Shown piece after piece: positions 30,656 through 36,052 of a DNA stretch of 36,052 nucleotides (the stretch's first letter is position 1; the number at the start of each line of letters is the position of its first letter). This stretch comes from Acanthamoeba sp. SK_2022b (lineage: Eukaryota > Discosea > Longamoebia > Acanthamoebidae): assembly GCA_027943245.1 (NCBI GenBank), contig JANDJZ010000527.1, forward strand, positions 1 to 36,052. Reading direction: 5' to 3'. The translations under genes and the position numbers were made by a program. The notes below the pieces were generated by a model. That model did no database searches. It worked only from the letters and a program-made list of their open reading frames with translations, and was not told where the DNA came from.

Positions 30656-30799
30656 ATGGCCGCCTGCGTAGCACGATCGCCTTGGGTCCTTCCTTGTATT
30701 TTCGTTCTTTCTTTTTACTTCGTCACTTCAGCTAATGCTGCGACCTCCCATAATGCAAAAAGGAAGAAGACCATCCAAGAGGCCAGCGGAGGGTCGTGA
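30656..30799 (+). CDS. Possible small secreted peptide or first exon (47 codons)
   Basis: An ATG opens MAACVARSPWVLPCIFVLSF followed by YFVTSANAATS, which looks like a signal peptide, and ends in TGA after 47 codons. A consensus donor (GTC|GTGAGA) overlaps the stop, and a later AG at 30951 opens a frame with TSFLNQINVYRETLSYLPLL. The phases of these two do not match, so I cannot join them. It may be a tiny gene, a broken one, or chance. Confidence 0.25.
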   Translation: MAACVARSPWVLPCIFVLSFYFVTSANAATSHNAKRKKTIQEASGGS

Positions 30800-31275
30800 G
30801 AAAGCACTCTAATCCGTAGAATTGAATCTCCGGTTCATAGTCTACATCACTTAAAGTGGTGGCCTGCTCGTCCCTCCATTCCGAGGGGCTGAGCGGTTCC
30901 CTTCAAACCCAACAACAACCACCCCAAAAAAACGTCCTCCGTTCTCTGCAGCCACCACCTCGTTCCTCAATCAGATAAACGTGTACCGCGAAACGCTTAG
31001 CTATCTGCCCCTACTGGCAACACTTCGCCTCGTCCTGGTAGTGGCCGGTGTGAGCGTCATTGAAGGTTCCCACATGTTGGAGGTGTTGCCGGTTGGTAAT
31101 TGTAAGTTTATTAGCTCCCATTGGAAGCAGGTGAAGCAGCGATCAGCATCGTGATCGCGTCATGAGGGAGAGATAGGTAGTTACGTAAAAAACATAGTGT
31201 AGTAGTATCGCACATTGTAAAGGAGCTGCCGTGACGAAGATGGGTGGCGATGGCCGACCCGAACGGACCGACGGC
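30800..31275. other. Spacer without a supported gene
   Basis: Between the small open frame and the 3' end of the surface-protein gene. From 30954 a plus-strand frame stays open to 31154 after a good acceptor (CTCTGCAG), but no start or donor of matching phase is found. No RNA gene recognised. Confidence 0.4.
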
Positions 31276-32684
31276 TTAGAGAAGGTGGGAGAGCGAGGCG
31301 AAGGAGAAGAGGACGGCCAGGAGCAGGGCCAGGTTGGGCAGAAGACCCGAGGCCCATCCTCCTTCAATGTCCATGAGCGGGTCGAGCTGAATCTTCTCGG
31401 CCGCACGGTCGGTAGTGACCACCACCTCTACGCTACCCTGCTGGGTCCACCTGTAGAAGAAAAAGTAGCCATCAAGTCAGCTCATGTCTACAACTTCTCC
31501 TTCAGGAGGTCAGAGGTGCTGGACGTACTTGGGCTTGTTGAGGGTGACGTTCACATTGGCAAAGTGGGGCTCACCCGACTTGGCGTAAGGGTTCTTGCTG
31601 AGGAAGGTGAAGCCACCACGTCCGGGCCACAGGTAGGCGAAGGTGTAGGGACCGTTGAGCATGAAGCCGTTGGTGCGTCCCTTGCTGTCTGTTTTGATCC
31701 ACAAGACATGGTTAAGCACATGGTGGGCAAGGTTGCACTGCAATAGAGTGACAAAGATTATGTATGGCGGGGTACCCTTGGCAAGAGCCCAGGAGATGGT
31801 GGGCTCGGCGGTGAGGTTCTTCTTCTGGCCGGGCAGAGTGTTGTTGTTCATGAAGAGGTAGAAGTCCTCGTCGGCGATGTCCCACGAGACCTGGGTGCAG
31901 ACCTGGAAGCCGTTGAGGTAGGACTTGACGGGCCACTCGATCTGGATGTTGGCCTTGACGTTACCGGGCAGCAAGGAGATGAACTGCTTGGAGCCGGGCA
32001 CGGCCTCCATGTGATACTTGTCGGTGAAGGACTTGATGTTCCAGTTGAACACAGCGCCTTCGGGGGTAGCGATGCCGACATTCTGGCTGTACTCCTATTG
32101 GTTCAAAAAACTCCGAATTTTAACTCCGAGCTACCAATACGCTTGCGGGGCTAACATTGAGCGAGGTGGGCACTACGTACGGAATAGACCGACTCCAGGT
32201 CGGGGTCCCAAGGCGACTGGGGCCTAATGACCTGCTTCTGGCCCAGAGCGAGGGCCGCCTCCTGCACGGCGCCACCGCCCTTGCTGATCTCGCGCACGCA
32301 GGTCAGGCGGATGGTGAAGGTAGAGGCGCCATGAGTGGCAATGAACCTAGTGGTTTCGTAGGGGATGGAGAGGTGAACAACCTGTCATCGCCAGCACCAC
32401 CATAAAGAAATAGGCACATGCTGGAGATTGTACCCAGTGCCGTCGTCGGTGAGCTTGAAGCCGTTTTGGAGGTCGAGCGCGGCCTTCAGAGGTGTCTCGG
32501 TAGCTCCGCCATCAGAGCCGCCGCCAGGGGCGGGCTCGGGCGAGGTGGCAGGGGCGGATGAGGGGTCGGCCACGGGGGACGCGACGGGAGCGGGCGGGGC
32601 CTCGGTCTGGGCGGCGACCAGAGCCAGCAGGGAGGTGGAGAGAAGGACCAGGAGAAGGGTCCACGCCGCGGATCGGATGGCCAT
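31276..32684 (-). CDS. Unknown secreted, probably GPI-anchored surface protein
   Basis: Five exons give 1,122 nt, 373 residues: 32418-32684, 32181-32381, 31776-32094, 31529-31688, 31276-31450. The signal peptide (WTLLLVLLSTSLLALVAAQ) is followed by a Pro/Ala/Ser-rich spacer of about 50 residues. The central part has strand-rich sequence with FNWNIKSFTDKYHMEAV, IQIEWPVKSYLNGFQVCTQV, GPYTFAYLWPGRGGFTFL and several N-x-T sequons. The C-terminus is a hydrophobic segment (LLPNLALLLAVLFSFASLSH) that ends the protein with no charged tail, typical of a GPI-attachment signal. I do not recognise the family. All exon phases close and the ATG precedes the signal peptide directly, so the model is firm even though the function is not known. 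Confidence 0.75.
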
Positions 32685-33220
32685 GACTTGTGGTGGTGGG
32701 GTAGAAGTCAAGCTTGCTTCGGGAGGATGCTATTCCACAACTAGTTGCTCTGAGGTGGGGAGGCCAGCTGGCTTCTTATTGATGCTTATGATGTTGATGA
32801 TAAGTGGAGAAGGAGGTGTAGGGTATTTGTACCCCTAGGTCGGAGACCAACAAGAAGCCCACTGGGGCTCGGCTGGGTGGTTGAATTGGGAGAAATCTGA
32901 TAGGGATTACAATCAATTGATCGGCGTTGCGACCATGAGCGCTTGCGGTTGGTGGACTGGAGTTTGGAGACGTCGGATTCATCCCAGACCGAACCTCCTG
33001 TGTGTTCGTTTCGGTTCGGTGGAGAACAGAGAAGGCGCCAGAAACGCTGGAATAGGCCAGAAATTCCCCCTCTCTGGTGCACTTACCACGCCTGGTAAAA
33101 TCAAGGCTTGCAAATGCGTTTCGGATGCGTTTCAGATCTCTTACGAAACCTTTCCACACAAACCACAAGAGGCAAGCAACAGCCTTAGGGGCTGGCTTCA
33201 TCTTCAAATTGAGGATCACA
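32685..33220. promoter_or_regulatory. Divergent spacer between surface-protein gene and TAF5
   Basis: 536 bp separating two divergent start codons. It must hold the promoters for both genes. Open frames of 98-153 residues cross it but have no splice partner or family. No repeat or RNA gene seen. Confidence 0.45.
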
Positions 33221-36052
33221 ATGAGTTTAAGCAGCAAGGAGCGGGAAGCGGATAATCAGATCCTCAGCTACCTGAAGAGGAAGGGCTACAAGGGCGCCGC
33301 GGCCCTCTTGCAGCAGGAATCGGCTCGCGCCTATGCTGCCTCTGCGGCGCACGGCGGCGAACGATCGGCAGAGCAAGCCGCCTTCGAAACCGCGCTCGAT
33401 AGTGAAGCGAGCATCACAAATCTCATTTCCTCCTTTGGCACCATCGATCGTTCGCCTGAGCGCTACGATGAGGCCTACATTGCGCTGCGCGATTGGATCT
33501 ACGCGTCTCTCGACCGATACAAGGTCCCTCCCCTCTTCCCTCTTTACTCTTCCCCCCCCCGTGATTTTATTTTAATAAATCTGATTAATACATTAAATTA
33601 CAACATTCATGCCAGTATTGTTGCAGCGAGCCTACCTGCCTACCTACTCACTGCTGTCCTCTCTGCCTGCAGTTCGAGCTGATGGGCGTGCTGTACCCCG
33701 TGTTCGTGCACCTCTACCTCGACATGGTGGCCGATAACCGCCCTGACGCCGGTACGCCACACGCTGCCCAACCCCAACGCTGCCAACATTGGGGGGGGGG
33801 GTGAGAAGCGTGTAGCCCTGTGACCTCTCTCTTCTCACGCGTCGCGTGTTTGTTTGTTGTGCCATCCCAGCCATGGGGTTCCTGCAGAAGCACCTGGTCG
33901 AACACGAGGACCTCCACCTCGACGAGATCCAGCGCCTGCAGGCCGTCACCAGCAAGCAGCAGATCGAAGAGAACCAGGCACACGCCCCACCACCTCTCCC
34001 CCGCCTGTGCGTGTGAATGTGTGCGCGCGCGTCTTGTCTCTCTCAGACTGGGCGCCCACTAACCCGTCGGCGCGCGTGGTCGACGTGTCGATCAGGTGTC
34101 GCAAAAGTTCCGCAAGTTCAAGTCGCCCGTCCGCATGTGCCGCTACAGCGCCAACCTCCTGGTGGCCTTCCTCGAACAGCCCAAGATGACCCTCCTCCTG
34201 GGCCTCGCCAACCAGTACCTCGACATCAAGGGTGCGCTCCCCTTACCGCTCTCCGTGTGCGTGTGAGTGTGCGTGCGTGCGTGCGTGAACGTGTCTGATG
34301 GATGGGGCGAGCAGTGTTCAGCGGGGAGCCCGATGAGCTGGCGGAGTTGGAGTATGACGCGATCACCGGCCAATCGGCGGAGGAGGTGGACAACATCAAC
34401 AGGAAGGAGGTGCACTGGGGCCTGCTCGAGGAGCAGGTGGCGCACCTCAAGGAGGAGGCCGCCGAGAAAGAAGAGGAAAAAGAGAAGGAAAAAGAAAAAG
34501 AAAAAGAAAAAGAGAAGGAAAAAGAGAAGGAGAAGGAGGAGGCCGGCAAGGACGATAGCCAGATGGACGTCGACAAGGACACCGAGAAGGACGACGAGAA
34601 GGAGGAGGCCTCCAAGAAGGTATACCCTGCCCCGCCTCTCGTCGTGCCGTTGGCGCGCGCGCGTGCTGATGACTCTCGCTCGCGCAGGCCAAAGAGACGC
34701 CGGTCAAGCGAGTAAAGACGGAGCCGACCGAACCCGCGGGCCCACCGATCGAGACCATCAAGTCCATGGTCCCCGTGCCCGCCATGTACGCACACAACAC
34801 ACGCGCAGGACACGCACGACACGCGCGCGTATTGGGGCTGACCACCAGTGGGGACCACCAGAAATGAAACGCTGGAGATCAAGCGATTGGAGGACCTGCG
34901 GAGACGTGTGGCGCTCTCGTCCGCCTCGCTTCCCTCCATCTGCTTCTTCACCTTCCTCAACTCCCACAACAGGTACCATATATATATATATGCACGCACA
35001 CAAGCACACGCACACGCCTCCCTCTCTCCCGTTCCTGGCCTTCGTCAACGAGGCTGAGCCTGACCTGGGCCCTCTCGTGTGATGTGGCGGCGGGCGACTG
35101 GGCGGCAGCATAAATTGTGTCGACATCACGCGGGACGCGAGCGTGGTGGCCGGAGGCTACGCGGATTCGTCCATCAAGGTGTGGGACCTCCAGAAGGACC
35201 ACCAACGCATCTTCGGGACCGGCAAGGTTCGGCCCGTCCCTCCCTCTCGCGATTAAACTTGCGATTTATTATATACTTTTATTATTTATTATAATAATAA
35301 TAATAATAATAATGTTGATTGGCGCAGGAGGAAGCGCCCACGGCGCGGAAGCGCACGACCGACTACGTGCAGCTGCTGGGCCACTCGGGGCCCGTGTACG
35401 CCTGCAACTTCAGCCCCGACAACCAGTACCTCATCTCCGCCTCGGAGGACAACACCGGTATGACACGCCAGCAACCTTCTTGATGTCTCTCGCTCTTGCC
35501 CACCCACGCGTTTGTGTGCTGTGCTGTGCTGTGCTGGCGGTTGGCGGCGATTGGCCAGCCCGTTTGTGGAATCTCGAGACGCGAACGAACCTCGTCTGCT
35601 ATCGCGGCCACAACTACCCCGTGTGGGACGTCGAGTTCAGCCCTCTCGGGTATGTATGCGCGCGTCATGTGTGTGCGTGTGCGTGCGTTCTTCTATCGTT
35701 GGCTCACGCAGCCATGCGTCATGGCGTATATTTAATATATATCAAAATAATTCTAATAAACACGTTTGCTGCATAGGTACTACTTTGCCACGGCGAGCCA
35801 CGATCGAACGGCGCGCCTGTGGAGCACCGACCACATCTACCCGCTCCGCATCTTTGCCGGCCATTTGTCCGACGTCGACGTGCGCCCTCCCCTCTCCCCT
35901 CCGATTGCTCCCAGTCCACACTCACCTAGTACTTGTGATTTTCGTTCTCGTTCTCGTTCTCGTTTTTTCGTCATTGGTAGTGCGTCAAGTTCCACCCGAA
36001 CTGCAACTACGTGGCGACGGGCTCCAGCGACAAGTCGATCAGGCTGTGGGAG
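33221..36052 (+). CDS. TAF5: TAF5, WD40-repeat subunit of TFIID (partial at right edge)
   Basis: TAF5 is a scaffold subunit of TFIID (a paralogue, TAF5L, serves SAGA). Twelve exons, phase-consistent over 551 codons: 33221-33523, 33673-33751, 33871-33977, 34096-34231, 34315-34619, 34688-34785, 34862-34972, 35109-35226, 35328-35457, 35559-35649, 35777-35879, 35981-36052. Order: LisH-like motif ([20 protein letters not shown]), the TAF5 NTD2 helical domain ([20 protein letters not shown]), and a highly charged KEKE stretch. Then comes the diagnostic [19 protein letters not shown] before the propeller, and WD repeats ([39 protein letters not shown]). The last blades lie beyond the edge. One intron (33978-34095) appears to use a GC donor. 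Confidence 0.92.

Overview
This window looks like nuclear DNA of an amoebozoan, most probably Acanthamoeba castellanii or a close relative. The exons are GC-rich and are split by many short GT-AG introns, often with a GTACG-type donor. Introns and spacers are AT-rich or carry (CA)n/(TG)n tracts, and genes sit about 70-350 bp apart. Three 119-nt 5S rRNA genes match the Acanthamoeba-type 5S sequence as I remember it. The protein families (IP3 receptor, p24/TMED, TAF5, TKL kinases, Ras-like, F-box) are eukaryotic.

Left part (1-16955), all on the minus strand, read right to left: an apparently intronless secreted GH43-like propeller protein; a PLP-dependent cysteine-synthase-like enzyme; a p24/TMED cargo receptor; a soluble TKL protein kinase; an arrestin-like protein; a homoserine-kinase-type (ThrB2/APH fold) kinase; a METTL21-like methyltransferase; and the first ~1,270-1,296 codons of an IP3-receptor-like calcium channel that runs off the left edge. 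I assembled these gene models by hand from splice signals. In all of those with both ends inside the window and a clear start, exon phases close exactly and the model ends at an in-frame stop.

Middle (16956-25140): a 206-bp divergent promoter leads to a 3-hydroxyisobutyryl-CoA hydrolase on the plus strand. It is followed by a 751-residue receptor with a signal peptide, seven predicted membrane spans and a cytosolic TKL kinase. A MOSC-domain gene (minus) and a small unknown gene (plus) follow; each shows an apparent frame break.

Accessory stretch (about 25310-28590 and 30371-30622): this is the least ordinary part. It is spacer-like DNA almost free of CpG. Between them the two parts hold the three full-length 5S rRNA genes, one 5S pseudogene with an internal deletion, and several 5S fragments. 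They also hold a G/T-rich simple-sequence tract of about 700 bp. The decayed 5S pieces differ from the intact copies mainly by CpG to TpG/CpA transitions, which points to methylated-cytosine decay.

Right part (28692-36052): a Ras-like protein with a CAAX end that has lost all three Mg-binding residues; a small F-box protein; an unknown secreted, probably GPI-anchored protein; and the 5' part (551 codons) of TAF5, which runs off the right edge.

Themes: many products belong to signalling (IP3 receptor, two TKL kinases, arrestin-like, Ras-like), beside amino-acid metabolism (ThrB-like, cysteine synthase, HIBCH). Nothing suggests that the genes form one functional cluster. Product names are family assignments made by eye from motifs; no database search was possible.
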